A stretch of 64,000 nucleotides of DNA from Pseudomonas sp. UBA6562 (GTDB taxonomy: Bacteria; Pseudomonadota; Gammaproteobacteria; Pseudomonadales; Pseudomonadaceae), in NCBI RefSeq assembly GCF_002434265.1, contig NZ_DJJS01000006.1:952853-1016852 (forward strand), written 5' to 3'. Shown here piece by piece: positions 46,489 through 55,280 of this stretch. Positions within the stretch are counted from its first letter, which is position 1. Each line of letters opens with the position of its first letter. The translations under genes and the position numbers were made by a program. Under the pieces are notes generated by a model, which saw only the letters and a program-made list of their open reading frames with translations, was not told the origin of the DNA and did no database searches.

Positions 46489-47910
46489 TCATCGTTGCCG
46501 TGTAGCGCCAGTAGGGCGAGGCGCCGGTTGGCGTCGCCGACGGCGCAGCAGGCCGATGGCCAGAACCGGTACCAGGATCAAGGCCAGCAGCAGGCCGATC
46601 CAACCGTATAGCCCGTCGTACCCCAGCAGCGGCTGTTCGATGCGCAGATAGCCCGGCGACTTGAGCAGTTGCGCCAGCGCGGCGTTGGCCTCCTTGAGGC
46701 TGACCTTGCGCAGCGCGGCGATCGGGTCTTTGTAGCGACCGTCTTCATAGTTGTTGAGCCCGCCCCAGTAGTAGTCGGCCAGTGCGCTGTTGCCCTGGGT
46801 GGTCCAACTTTCCCGGGCGATGGCCGCTTCCTTGATGCGGGCGAAGGTGGCGGGGTCGAGCCCATCCTTGCGCAGTTGCTCGAACAACGACTCGAAGGCG
46901 CGTACGGCCGCGTCGACGTCGTCGCGCTCCAGGTCTGCGGTAAGGCTGAGCATGCCGCTGTCGCCATAGCTCTCGCGTTTGACCGAGGGGCCGTAGGACA
47001 GCCCATGGCGCAGGCGCAGTTGCTGGTACAGCGCCCAGTCCAGGTAACGCGACAGCAGCTCCAGGGTCTGGTCATGCTCGGTGTCGAGCACAGGTTCGAT
47101 GAACAGCCAGCTGAGCTTGGCGGTATCGCCCAGCCAGCCCCGGTTGAGCGTGCGTCTGGCCTCGGCCCGATGGGTGATGGTGTCCAGATCGCGGCGCTCG
47201 CCGGGCTCGGTGGCCGGCAGTTCGGCGAAGGTGCGTTCGAGGTAGGCGGGCAGCAGCTTGTCCAGGCCGCCGACGACGATCAGGGTCATGTTGTTGGCGG
47301 CGTACCAGTGCGCGCGTGCCTGTACGACCTGCTCCAGGCTGAAATCGGTGACGTCGGAGCGTTCCGGGCATTTGAGGCCCAGTTCCTGCGCCACCTGCTC
47401 GGTGGCGCGCTGGCCGATGTCCTGGCGGTCCAGCCAGCGTTGCAGGTGGCCGTAATGGCCGCCGTCTTCGCGTTCGATGATGGCTTTGGCCGTGGCCAGC
47501 GCCTTGGCGTCGATGCGCGTGTCGCGCACGATCGCCAGCAGCAGGTCGAGCACCTTGCGCTGGTTGCGCGCCGGGGCCTCGATGACGAAGGTGGTGTCGG
47601 CGCTGCTGGTGAAGGCGTTCCATTCGCCGCCCAAGGCCTGCAGACGCTCTTCCAGGCCGCCTTCGCTGGAGTCGTCGATGCCGCTGAACAGCAGGTGCTC
47701 GATCAGGTGCGGCAGCTCGCGCTGCTCGCAAGGGAAGTCGTCCAGGCCTACGCCGACCACCAACCGGATCGACACGTGGTCGCGCTCGTATCCCGACTTC
47801 AGTACCACCTGCAGGCCGTTGGGCAACAAGTAGCCTTCGACCTTGGAGCGGTCGAGCGCCAGTGACGGCAAGGCGGCGAGCAACAGGCAGACGAACATCA
47901 GGTAACGCAT
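46489..47910 (-). CDS. M16-family zinc peptidase with C-terminal membrane anchor
   Basis: This 473-residue protein has a signal peptide (LLLAALPSLAL) and the inverted zinc motif HLIEH in ELPHLIEHLLFSG; the distal glutamate is probably in the AIIEREDGG region. Two pitrilysin-like lobes are followed by a hydrophobic helix (YGWIGLLLALILVPVLAIGLL) and an Arg-rich tail, so the peptidase is probably membrane-tethered with the catalytic part in the periplasm. I chose the ATG at 47910. Substrate is unknown. The unusual C-terminal anchor distinguishes it from soluble PqqF/YhjJ-like members. Confidence 0.85.
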   Translation of the reverse strand: MRYLMFVCLLLAALPSLALDRSKVEGYLLPNGLQVVLKSGYERDHVSIRLVVGVGLDDFPCEQRELPHLIEHLLFSGIDDSSEGGLEERLQALGGEWNAFTSSADTTFVIEAPARNQRKVLDLLLAIVRDTRIDAKALATAKAIIEREDGGHYGHLQRWLDRQDIGQRATEQVAQELGLKCPERSDVTDFSLEQVVQARAHWYAANNMTLIVVGGLDKLLPAYLERTFAELPATEPGERRDLDTITHRAEARRTLNRGWLGDTAKLSWLFIEPVLDTEHDQTLELLSRYLDWALYQQLRLRHGLSYGPSVKRESYGDSGMLSLTADLERDDVDAAVRAFESLFEQLRKDGLDPATFARIKEAAIARESWTTQGNSALADYYWGGLNNYEDGRYKDPIAALRKVSLKEANAALAQLLKSPGYLRIEQPLLGYDGLYGWIGLLLALILVPVLAIGLLRRRRRQPAPRPTGATRQR

Positions 47911-47943
47911 GGGCAGGTCCGGCACTCTCCGAGATGAGCGGGT

Positions 47944-49602
47944 TCAGGCTTGACGGGGCTCCTCGGCCTCGTTGTCGAGCAGCAGCCCGCCGGTGTCCGA
48001 GCCGCCCAGTACCACATAGGCACTGCTGCAGAACAAAGAGTTCAAACGCTTCATGTCGGCGATCAGCTCCAGGTGCAGCGAGCTGGTCTCCAGGCTTTGC
48101 ACCACCTTGCGCTGCAAACGGCTGACGTGGGCGTGGGCCAAACGCCGTTCCTGGGCGCGGAAGCGGCGCTTTTCGCGCAGCAGCAGGCGCGCACTTTCCG
48201 GGTCGGCGCTGAAGAACACCGAGAGGCCCAAGCGCAGGTTGGCCAACAACTGTTCCTGCAGGCCGGTCAGCTCGTCCAGGCCCACGGCGGAGAACTCGCG
48301 GCGCTGGCTGGTCTTCTGCTGCTGGACCTTGCGCAGCATGCGTTCGATCAGGTCGCTGGAGAGCTTGAGGTTGATCGCCAGCTCGATGATTTCGGCCCAG
48401 CGCCGATTGTCGTGCTCGCTGAGGTCTTCGCGGGTCATCTGCGCCAGGTACAGCTTGATGGCGCTGTACAGCGCGTCGGCGTCCTCGCCCAGGGCCCGCA
48501 CGCGCTGGGCCATGGCCGGCTGGGTGCCGCGCAGCGCACCGAGCATGGCGGTCAACAGGTTGTCGACGATGTCGCCCAGGCGCAGGGTTTCCCGCGCGGC
48601 GTTGGCCAGGGCCAGGCTGGGCGTCTCCAGGGCGGACGGGTCGAGGTGGCGCGGCAGGGTCTGGCTATCGCCGTTGTCCTGCTCGGGGAGCAGGGTGTCG
48701 CAGATGCGCTCCATGTACTTCACCGTGGGCAGCATCAGCAGGCAGCGCAGGGTGTTGTAGAGCAGATGGAAGCCGATCACCAGTTCCTGGGCGCTGTAGC
48801 TCAGGCTGTCCATCCAGCTCACCAGCGGGTTGAGCACGGGAATGATCAGCACCAGGCCGATCAGCTTGTACAGCAGGCTGCCCAGGGCCACGCGGCGCCC
48901 GGCGGTGTGCTGCATGCGCGCACTGATGAAGGCCAGCAGGCCGCTGCCGATGTTGGCGCCGACCACCAGGCCGATGGCCACCGGCAGGCTGATCAGCTCG
49001 GAGCCGGCCAGGGTCGCGGTCAGCAACACGGCGGCCAGGCTGGAGTAGGAGATCATCGCGAACAGCGCGCCGACCAGGGCGTCGAGCAGGATGTCGCCGG
49101 TCAGCGAGGCGAACAGCACACGCACCCCTTGCGCCTGGGTGATGGGCGCTGCGGCCTGCACGATCAGCTCCAGCGCCAGGATGATCAGCCCCAGGCCAAT
49201 GGCCACGCGGCCCATCTGGCCGATGCGCGTCTGCTTGCGCGACAGGAAGAAGATCACCCCGACGAAGATCAGCAGCGGCGACAGCCACGACAGGTCGAAG
49301 GTCAGCACCCGGGCCATCAGCGCCGTGCCGACGTCGGCGCCGAGCATGATCACCAGCGCCGGGGTCATGGCCATCAGGCCTTGGCTGACGAACGAAGTGA
49401 CCAGCATCGCCGTGGCGTTGCTGCTCTGCACCATGGCCGTGACCACGATGCCGGCGATGAACGCCAACGGACGTTTGTCCATGTTCTGGCCGATCACCCG
49501 GCGCAGGTTGGAGCCGTACACCCGCAGGATGCCGGTGCGCACGATGTGCGTGCCCCACACCAACAGGGTGACGGCCGATAGCAGGTTGAGCAGGGTCAGC
49601 AT
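47944..49602 (-). CDS. Na/Pi cotransporter family protein with PhoU-like domain
   Basis: This 552-residue inner-membrane protein has two NptA-type repeats, each with a QSSNATAMLVTS or SYSSLAAVLLTA motif, and a cytoplasmic helical PhoU-like domain (about 345-540). It may export or import phosphate with sodium. I chose the ATG at 49602 over a longer frame that lacks family character. It lies 33 bp upstream of the M16 peptidase gene and may be co-transcribed. Confidence 0.88.
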   Translation of the reverse strand: MLTLLNLLSAVTLLVWGTHIVRTGILRVYGSNLRRVIGQNMDKRPLAFIAGIVVTAMVQSSNATAMLVTSFVSQGLMAMTPALVIMLGADVGTALMARVLTFDLSWLSPLLIFVGVIFFLSRKQTRIGQMGRVAIGLGLIILALELIVQAAAPITQAQGVRVLFASLTGDILLDALVGALFAMISYSSLAAVLLTATLAGSELISLPVAIGLVVGANIGSGLLAFISARMQHTAGRRVALGSLLYKLIGLVLIIPVLNPLVSWMDSLSYSAQELVIGFHLLYNTLRCLLMLPTVKYMERICDTLLPEQDNGDSQTLPRHLDPSALETPSLALANAARETLRLGDIVDNLLTAMLGALRGTQPAMAQRVRALGEDADALYSAIKLYLAQMTREDLSEHDNRRWAEIIELAINLKLSSDLIERMLRKVQQQKTSQRREFSAVGLDELTGLQEQLLANLRLGLSVFFSADPESARLLLREKRRFRAQERRLAHAHVSRLQRKVVQSLETSSLHLELIADMKRLNSLFCSSAYVVLGGSDTGGLLLDNEAEEPRQA

Positions 49603-49837
49603 GGGCAAGCCCCCCTTCGAGCGATGCCCTGAGCGGGCCAATGGATGACGCGGTGAGCCTGGCCCTGGACGGGCGGTTCTGGCAGGTCTCACTCAAGCTG
49701 TAGTTGCCGTGGGCAATGGCTGCCAGCTTGGCACGGCTGAAATATATTTGAAACATTTGCGGCTGTGGAAGCCGCACGGCAGCGGCCGGCGCGCCGGCAT
49801 GCCCTCAGCCCAGGCATGTCGGCGCGGGAAGGGCGTC

Positions 49838-51145
49838 TCAGAGGCTGCCGAACAGCGGGAAGATGCCCATCAGCAGCGCGGCGAACAGGATGCACAGGCA
49901 CACCAGCACGGCCCACTTCAGGGTGAAGCGCTGGTGGTCCCCGAACTCGATGCCGGCCAGGGCCACCAACAGGTAGGTGGAAGGCACCAAGGGGCTGAGC
50001 AGGTGCACGGGCTGGCCGACGATCGACGCACGGGCCATTTCCACCGGGCTGATGCCGTAGTGGCTGGCCGCCTCGGTCAGTACCGGCAGCACGCCGTAGT
50101 AGAAGGCGTCGTTGGACATGAAGAAGGTGAACGGCATGCTCACGATCGCGGTGATCACCGCCAGGTACGGCCCGAGCGCCTCGGGAATGACCGCCAGCAG
50201 GCTCTTGGACATCGCCTCGACCATGCCGGTCCCGGACAGGATGCCGGTGAAGATGCCCGCCGCGAAGATCAGCCCGGTCACCGCCAGCACGCTGCCGGCA
50301 TGGGCGGCGATGCGGTCTTTCTGCTGTTGCAGGCAGGGGTAGTTGACGATCATGGCGATGCTGAAGGCCACCATGAACAGCACCGGCAGCGGCAGGAGCC
50401 CGGCGATCAGCGCCACCATCAAGGCGGCGGTCAGCGCACCGTTGAACCACAGCAGCTTCGGCCGTCGCGCTTCGGGGAATTGCGAGACGCTGATGTCGCC
50501 GTGGTCGATGTCGTCGGTCGGCAGGCGCAGTTCGCCGAGCCGGGCACGTTCGCGCTTGCCGTAGCAGTAGGCGATGGCGAGGATCGCCAGCACACCGGCG
50601 GCCATGGCCGGAATCATCGGCACGAAGATGTCCGACGGGTCGACCTGCAAGGCGCTGGCCGCACGTGCGGTGGGTCCGCCCCACGGGGTCATGTTCATTA
50701 CGCCACCGGCGAGGATGATCAGCCCGGCCATGATCCGCGGGCTCATGCCCAGACGGCTGTACAGCGGCAGCATGGCCGCGCAGCAGATCATGTAGGTGGT
50801 GGCGCCGTCGCCGTCGAGCGAGACCACCAGGGCCAGCACGGCGGTACCGACCGACACCTTCAGCGGGTCGCCCTTGACCAACGCGAGGATCTTGCGCACC
50901 GCCGGGTCGAACAGACCCGAGTCGATCATCAGCGCGAAATAGAGGATGGCGAACATCAGCATCACGCCGGTGGGCGCGAGCTTGCCGATGCCCTGCAGCA
51001 TCATCGGCCCGATGTCGCTGGCGAAACCGCCGAACAGGGCGAACAGGATCGGCACCAGGATCAGGGCGATCAAGGCCGACAGGCGCTTGGTCATGATCAG
51101 GTACATGAAGGTGATGACCATGGCGAAGCCGAGGAAGGTCAGCAT
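49838..51145 (-). CDS. CitMHS-family citrate/metal-citrate transporter
   Basis: This 435-residue carrier has about twelve helices, with the family segments LVVSLDGDGATTYMI, NMTPWGGPTARA and FMSNDAFYYGVLPVL. CitMHS members take up citrate with protons or divalent cations. I chose the ATG at 51145 (MLTFLGFAM). The metal preference cannot be read from sequence. It matches PP_0147-type genes of P. putida by position. Confidence 0.88.
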   Translation of the reverse strand: MLTFLGFAMVITFMYLIMTKRLSALIALILVPILFALFGGFASDIGPMMLQGIGKLAPTGVMLMFAILYFALMIDSGLFDPAVRKILALVKGDPLKVSVGTAVLALVVSLDGDGATTYMICCAAMLPLYSRLGMSPRIMAGLIILAGGVMNMTPWGGPTARAASALQVDPSDIFVPMIPAMAAGVLAILAIAYCYGKRERARLGELRLPTDDIDHGDISVSQFPEARRPKLLWFNGALTAALMVALIAGLLPLPVLFMVAFSIAMIVNYPCLQQQKDRIAAHAGSVLAVTGLIFAAGIFTGILSGTGMVEAMSKSLLAVIPEALGPYLAVITAIVSMPFTFFMSNDAFYYGVLPVLTEAASHYGISPVEMARASIVGQPVHLLSPLVPSTYLLVALAGIEFGDHQRFTLKWAVLVCLCILFAALLMGIFPLFGSL

Positions 51146-51427
51146 GGCGGTACTCCAGGCGTGGGGATGCGAACGGATAAGACGCGTCGGGTCAGCGCGG
51201 GACGGGCGGGGCCGGGAGTAGCGGAAGGGGAAATGCGGGCGCGTGGGCACGGAAGGACATCGGTATCACCATTTTATTGTTGTTGGAGTGGCCAGGCGCG
51301 CGGCCTTGGCGGACCGGTCTATGGCCGGTCATGGCGACATCCTAGGGGGCGAAGCTTTCAGCCAGCTTTCGCGCTGGGGACGGCGATGGAAGGTCGGCGC
51401 CACACGTGCGGCGCTCAAGGAGTGGGC

Positions 51428-53386
51428 TCAGGGCAGTTGCAGGCCGCCCGCGGCCTTGTGCAGCGCGCGCAGGTGGTCGCCGATCAGGCGGGTGTTGGCC
51501 TCGACCGCCGAGATCTCCTTGGCTCGGTCAGGGGAGAGCAGTGCGCGCACTTCCTTATCCAGGTTCGTGCTCAAGCGCAGCAGCTGGGCCTGGCGCTCGC
51601 CGGCGGTCTTCTCCAGGTAGGCACGTTCGGCCGGCTGCGGCAGGCCGTAACCCTGGGTGCCGAGCAGTTCCGCCGGGCGGCTGAGGAAACCGCTGTTGGC
51701 GAGCATCTGTTGCAGCACGTCGTTGGCGTTGTCGACCGAGCCGTCCTTCGACGTGCTGGCGTTGAGGTAACGCTGCTTCACCTCGTCCTGGGCCAGCAGC
51801 AGCTGGCGGCGCAGGCTGGCCTGCTCGAGCAGCAGCAGGGCCGCGCTGGTGCGCAGGTCGGCCTTGGGGAACCAGGCGCGGCGTTTTTCGGCGTCCTGGG
51901 CCAACCAGTCCTCGACGTTCGTCTGCGGCACCGGCAGCTGTTTGCGCAACACGTCGAACATGGCCTGGAAACGGTCGCGGTAGGAGTCGAAGCGGTAACC
52001 CAGACGCAGGGCGCGCTTCGGATCGTCGAGCACGCTGGTATCGGCCAGGCCACGGCCCTTGAGCACTTCCAGCAGGCCGTTGGGCATGATGCTGTCCAGG
52101 TCGTTGAGGCGCGGGTTGCCAGTGCCGCTACGCAATAATTTGAGCGACTCCACGGCGCAGTTGTTGGACAGGAAGTAATAGTTGCCGTCGTAGCTCCAGT
52201 GCATCTCGGCGGCCTGACGCACCAGGTTTTCCACTTCCGCGCGGCTCAGCTTCAGCGGCACGGAGGCCAGGCTGCGCAATTCGGTCTTGGTGTACTCGTC
52301 GATCACCTGGCCCAGCGGGAGCACGAACAGCCGCGATGGATAGTTGCCGACCAGGCCGTCCCAGCTCGACAGCTGGACGTCGTTGACGAAGGCGCGGTAA
52401 GACAGCACCAGATGCTGGTCGAGGTCCAGCCGGCAATCCGGGCCGCGTGGCCGGCCTGGGGCGCAGATGACCAGGCGCAGCATGCTGTGGCCCCAGCGGC
52501 TGACCCAGTTCTGGTTGGCCTCGGCCAGCAGGTAGTCGACCTCGTACACGCGCTCGGGGTCGATCTCGCCCAGGGGCTGGCGGGCGAAGTCGTTGCCGGC
52601 GTTGATGAAGGGCAGGCCCTTGGCGCAGGCGTCCTGTTTGGGCGCCCAGCCGAAGTGTTCGCGCAGGTAATGGTTCAGGGCCGGGCGGCGGCAGCCGTAG
52701 CTGGGGTCGAGGAGGAAGTACTCCATGTTGACCGCCACGAACTCCTTCGGGCTGCTCAGCTCGTAGGCATCCGGGCTGCGTACGTTCTGGCCATTCCTGT
52801 GTTCGCGCTCGCCGCGGCGGCCGACGTACTGCTGCCAGCCGGCGAGGTCGAGCAGGCGCGGGTCGTCGCTCAGGGTGAAGCGGCGCTCGGTCTGGCCGCG
52901 GCACTGCTCGGGCAGGCCGATCTTGCCCAGGCTGCCGAGCTGGCGTTGGCAACGGTTGAGCAGCGGACGTTCGGCAGCCGACCATAGACGGGCGCGGTCG
53001 TAGATATGGGTGAGTTCGTGCAGCACGGTGGCCAGCAACTCTTCGCGCACCGTGCCATGAGGGCGCTGGGTCTTCTGCGTGGCGGCGCTGCCGTCGACCA
53101 GGCCGGGCAATAGGCGCCGGTTCAGATCGAGGGTGTCGACCAGCGAGGCCTGCCCGTAGGCATCGGCCGGCATGTTCGCGCTCCAGCTGACGCGCACACG
53201 ACGGTCGAGCTGCTGCCTGAAGCGTGGCGGCAGCTTGCTCAGGGCTTCGTCGAGCAGGATCTGGGTGGCCTGGCGCTGCGCGGCGTCGAGGCCGGCCTCT
53301 TGCAGCTCAAGGCGCAGGTCGGCCAGTACGGGCGTGCCCAGTAACGTCAGTGCGCAACCGAGAAGCCAGGCACGCACGCCCTTCAC
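51428..53386 (-). CDS. DUF4105 family envelope protein
   Basis: This 652-residue protein has a signal peptide (GCALTLLGTPVLA) and two conserved parts. The first (about 25-280) has a zinc-peptidase-like LATVLHELTHIYDRA followed by VAVNMEYFLLDPSY. The central DUF4105 domain (about 300-440) has WGHSMLRLVIC and YYFLSNNCAVESL, resembling a papain-like Asn-Cys site. Function is unknown; two hydrolase-like motifs suggest an envelope enzyme. Its ATG overlaps the stop of the upstream DUF2388 gene, so it is translationally coupled to it. Confidence 0.8.
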   Translation of the reverse strand: MKGVRAWLLGCALTLLGTPVLADLRLELQEAGLDAAQRQATQILLDEALSKLPPRFRQQLDRRVRVSWSANMPADAYGQASLVDTLDLNRRLLPGLVDGSAATQKTQRPHGTVREELLATVLHELTHIYDRARLWSAAERPLLNRCQRQLGSLGKIGLPEQCRGQTERRFTLSDDPRLLDLAGWQQYVGRRGEREHRNGQNVRSPDAYELSSPKEFVAVNMEYFLLDPSYGCRRPALNHYLREHFGWAPKQDACAKGLPFINAGNDFARQPLGEIDPERVYEVDYLLAEANQNWVSRWGHSMLRLVICAPGRPRGPDCRLDLDQHLVLSYRAFVNDVQLSSWDGLVGNYPSRLFVLPLGQVIDEYTKTELRSLASVPLKLSRAEVENLVRQAAEMHWSYDGNYYFLSNNCAVESLKLLRSGTGNPRLNDLDSIMPNGLLEVLKGRGLADTSVLDDPKRALRLGYRFDSYRDRFQAMFDVLRKQLPVPQTNVEDWLAQDAEKRRAWFPKADLRTSAALLLLEQASLRRQLLLAQDEVKQRYLNASTSKDGSVDNANDVLQQMLANSGFLSRPAELLGTQGYGLPQPAERAYLEKTAGERQAQLLRLSTNLDKEVRALLSPDRAKEISAVEANTRLIGDHLRALHKAAGGLQLP

Positions 53387-53703
53387 AGTGCCAGGATGGC
53401 TTCTGCGAGCACCTGGTCGCTGGCGCCGCGCGCCTCGGGCAGGCGTTCGCGCAGGGTGCCGAAGGCGGCTTCGAGCTGGGCGCCACGGATGTCGCCGTTG
53501 GTGGCGACGAAGCTGGCGGCGTCGTCGTGGGCCTCGCGCACGACCTTGGAGTCGCGGATCGAAGTGGTGGTGTCGGAGGTGAAGTCGATCGAACGGCCGA
53601 AGGCGCGGACGATGATGTTGCTGGTGGCCACCAGCGTTTGGGCCTGGGCCAGGTCGGCCAGCAGGAACAGCCCCAGGGTGGCGGCAATCAGCGGTTTACG
53701 CAT
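53383..53703 (-). CDS. DUF2388 secreted protein (copy 1, next to DUF4105)
   Basis: This 106-residue protein has a signal peptide ending LAQAQ and the DUF2388 core: SKVVREAHDDAASFVATNGD followed by IRGAQLEAAFGTLR. Function is unknown. It overlaps the DUF4105 gene by 4 bp and the next DUF2388 gene by 16 bp, so these genes form an operon. The three local copies share the core but differ in their N-terminal halves. Confidence 0.85.
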   Translation of the reverse strand: MRKPLIAATLGLFLLADLAQAQTLVATSNIIVRAFGRSIDFTSDTTTSIRDSKVVREAHDDAASFVATNGDIRGAQLEAAFGTLRERLPEARGASDQVLAEAILAL

Positions 53704-54032
53704 GGAGCATCTCCAGAAAATACGGTGGAATCGAGGATGGAGTGTTGGACGAGGATTGCTCGCGCCAGTTCAAGGTCATTGGCAGATTGTGCGGGCCGGG
53801 CCTGGCGCAATGCCAGCAGCGCTGCTTCGAGGCGTGCGCCGCGTATCCGCCCGCCGCTGGCGACGAACGCCGCAGCATCGTCTCGGGCTTCGGACAACAG
53901 CTTGCGGTCGAAGGGGGCGGTGGTCAGTTGGCTCGTGCCGTAGCTGCCGATCACCAGCCCTTGAGTGGTGGTGTCGAAGGCAAAGGCGTGGGGCAGGGCC
54001 AGCAGGCAGAACAGGGCGAGTAGGTAACGCAT
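53688..54032 (-). CDS. DUF2388 secreted protein (copy 2)
   Basis: This 114-residue protein has a signal peptide ending AFAF, then TTQGLVIGSYG and the core EARDDAAAFVASGGRIRGAR. It is the middle copy of three. The last 16 bp overlap the start of copy 1. It has a longer C-terminal tail than the others (HSILDSTVFSGDAPCVNR), partly encoded in the overlap. Confidence 0.83.
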   Translation of the reverse strand: MRYLLALFCLLALPHAFAFDTTTQGLVIGSYGTSQLTTAPFDRKLLSEARDDAAAFVASGGRIRGARLEAALLALRQARPAQSANDLELARAILVQHSILDSTVFSGDAPCVNR

Positions 54033-54110
54033 GGGCGGTCTGGGCGGCGGCGGTTGAGCGGAAACGGTCGGTCTGCCGCACTGGCCTGGGCCGGCGCGGC
54101 GATGGCGACG

Positions 54111-54428
54111 CTACAGCGCGAGGATGGCCTGGGCCAGTTGCGCATCGCTGGCCTGCAGGCTTGGCGCCTGCTGGCGGATGAAGCCGAACGCGCTTTCCAG
54201 CTTGGCGCCACGGATCTCGCCTTGGCTGCCGACGAAGCTGGCGGCGTCGTCACGCGCGGCCTGCACGATCTTGTTGTCGCGTAGCGACGACGAAGCGTCG
54301 GACGTGGCGTGGGTGGATGCAGCGATGCCATCGACCACGGCGTCGGTGGTGACGATGAAGCTGGAAGCGTGGGCAGTGCCGGCCAGGGTGAGCAACAGCG
54401 CGGCGCCGAGCAGCGTTTTACGGGACAT
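54111..54428 (-). CDS. DUF2388 secreted protein (copy 3)
   Basis: This 105-residue protein has a signal peptide ending GTAHA and the core AARDDAASFVGSQGEIRGAK. It is the first gene of the DUF2388-DUF2388-DUF2388-DUF4105 run, 78 bp before copy 2. AGGAG is present before the ATG. Two ACTGTACC direct repeats lie about 150-185 bp upstream. Confidence 0.85.
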   Translation of the reverse strand: MSRKTLLGAALLLTLAGTAHASSFIVTTDAVVDGIAASTHATSDASSSLRDNKIVQAARDDAASFVGSQGEIRGAKLESAFGFIRQQAPSLQASDAQLAQAILAL

Positions 54429-54574
54429 GGGATGAGACTCCTGACTAAGTCGAAGATCGATCTGCGTATCGGACGCTCGCAGTGGCCGTTAGGGTACGTC
54501 TGCAGCGGGGCTTTCTAGCAGAGGTATAACGGCAACGTAGCACATAGAGTTATTTCCAGATGTAAGCTAACTAG

Positions 54575-54613
54575 AACTGTACCTGTCTAAATAGAGATTT
54601 TTTAGACTGTACC
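54575..54613. repeat. Direct repeats AACTGTACC / GACTGTACC
   Basis: ACTGTACC occurs at 54576-54583 and 54606-54613, spaced by about three helical turns (30 bp start to start). Direct repeats of this spacing resemble operator sites of MocR/GntR-type regulators. Related sequences occur at 55015-55023, 55085-55092 and 55165-55171. Confidence 0.5.
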
Positions 54614-54652
54614 TTTGGCAGCATTGATCGCTCTAGCCCGGCTTTTGGAATG

Positions 54653-54687
54653 AAAAAACCCGTCGCAGTTCCCTGCGACGGGTTTTT
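54653..54687. terminator. Strong bidirectional terminator
   Basis: AAAAAACCCGTCGCAG (54653-54668) pairs with CTGCGACGGGTTTTT (54673-54687) around TTCC. On the minus strand it ends the DUF1127 gene; it has T-runs on both strands. Confidence 0.93.
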
Positions 54688-54721
54688 CGAAAGCGTTGCC
54701 GGCTAGCCGGCTAGCCAGGGT

Positions 54722-54934
54722 TCAACGCCAGAACGGCTTGCCCAGCTCTTCGTAACGTTGCGACTCGCTGATACCAGCGTCGGCCAGCAGGCGCGCGTCG
54801 AGACGGGCCAATTGACGACGACTGGACAGACGGCGCTGCCACAACATCAGGGTGGAAAAAGCACGCAGCGGCAGCGAGGCCTGGGCGTTGGAGGATTGTT
54901 CGAAAGCCAGATCGGAACTGAGTGTACGTTCCAT
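54722..54934 (-). CDS. DUF1127 small arginine-rich protein
   Basis: This 70-residue protein has an acidic N-terminal half and the DUF1127 core LMLWQRRLSSRRQLARLDARLLADAGIS, given here as WQRRLSSRRQLARLDARLL and ADAGISESQRYEELGKPFW. DUF1127 proteins are small RNA-binding or regulatory proteins in some proteobacteria; longer-form members affect phosphate and carbon uptake in Agrobacterium. AAGGACG precedes the ATG. A terminator follows. It is monocistronic. Confidence 0.9.
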   Translation of the reverse strand: MERTLSSDLAFEQSSNAQASLPLRAFSTLMLWQRRLSSRRQLARLDARLLADAGISESQRYEELGKPFWR

Positions 54935-55280
54935 GATGTCGTCCTTCCGCTTATGGCGGGATTAGATAGTGATTAACTGATGCCAATCATCCTCCTCCCG
55001 TGTCCAGAACAGTAGGTACAGTTCAGGTGTATTGCATGTGCTCAGTTAACTGTGAAATGCAGCTGTTGCACCTGAAAACGGCAGAACTGTACTGGTGTGC
55101 ACTAACCCAGTGCAAAAGTCTCTTCTCAATGAGCGGTGCACTGCTAGCATTTGCCCTCAAAGCAGTACAGTAGGACAGTTCAATGAGATTTTTATAGGAA
55201 CAGTTTTCAAAAAAACAAAACCCGTCGGCCATGCCGTCTACAACCACGGCACAGCAGACGGGTTCGTCGTTCCCAGAGGC
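54935..55280. other. Gap with repeated GTACAGT/ACTGTAC motifs
   Basis: This 346-bp region upstream of the DUF1127 gene carries GGTACAGTT (55015-55023), AACTGTAC (55085-55092) and GTACAGT (55165-55171), in both orientations. No ORF with a good start is evident. Its right end is the terminator of the acetyl-CoA hydrolase gene. Confidence 0.45.
55219..55264 (-). terminator. Intrinsic terminator of the acetyl-CoA hydrolase gene
   Basis: AACCCGTC (55219-55226) pairs with GACGGGTT (55257-55264), with an inner GCCGT/ACGGC stem. An A-run at 55207-55220 becomes a T-run on the minus strand, just after the gene stop. Confidence 0.75.
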
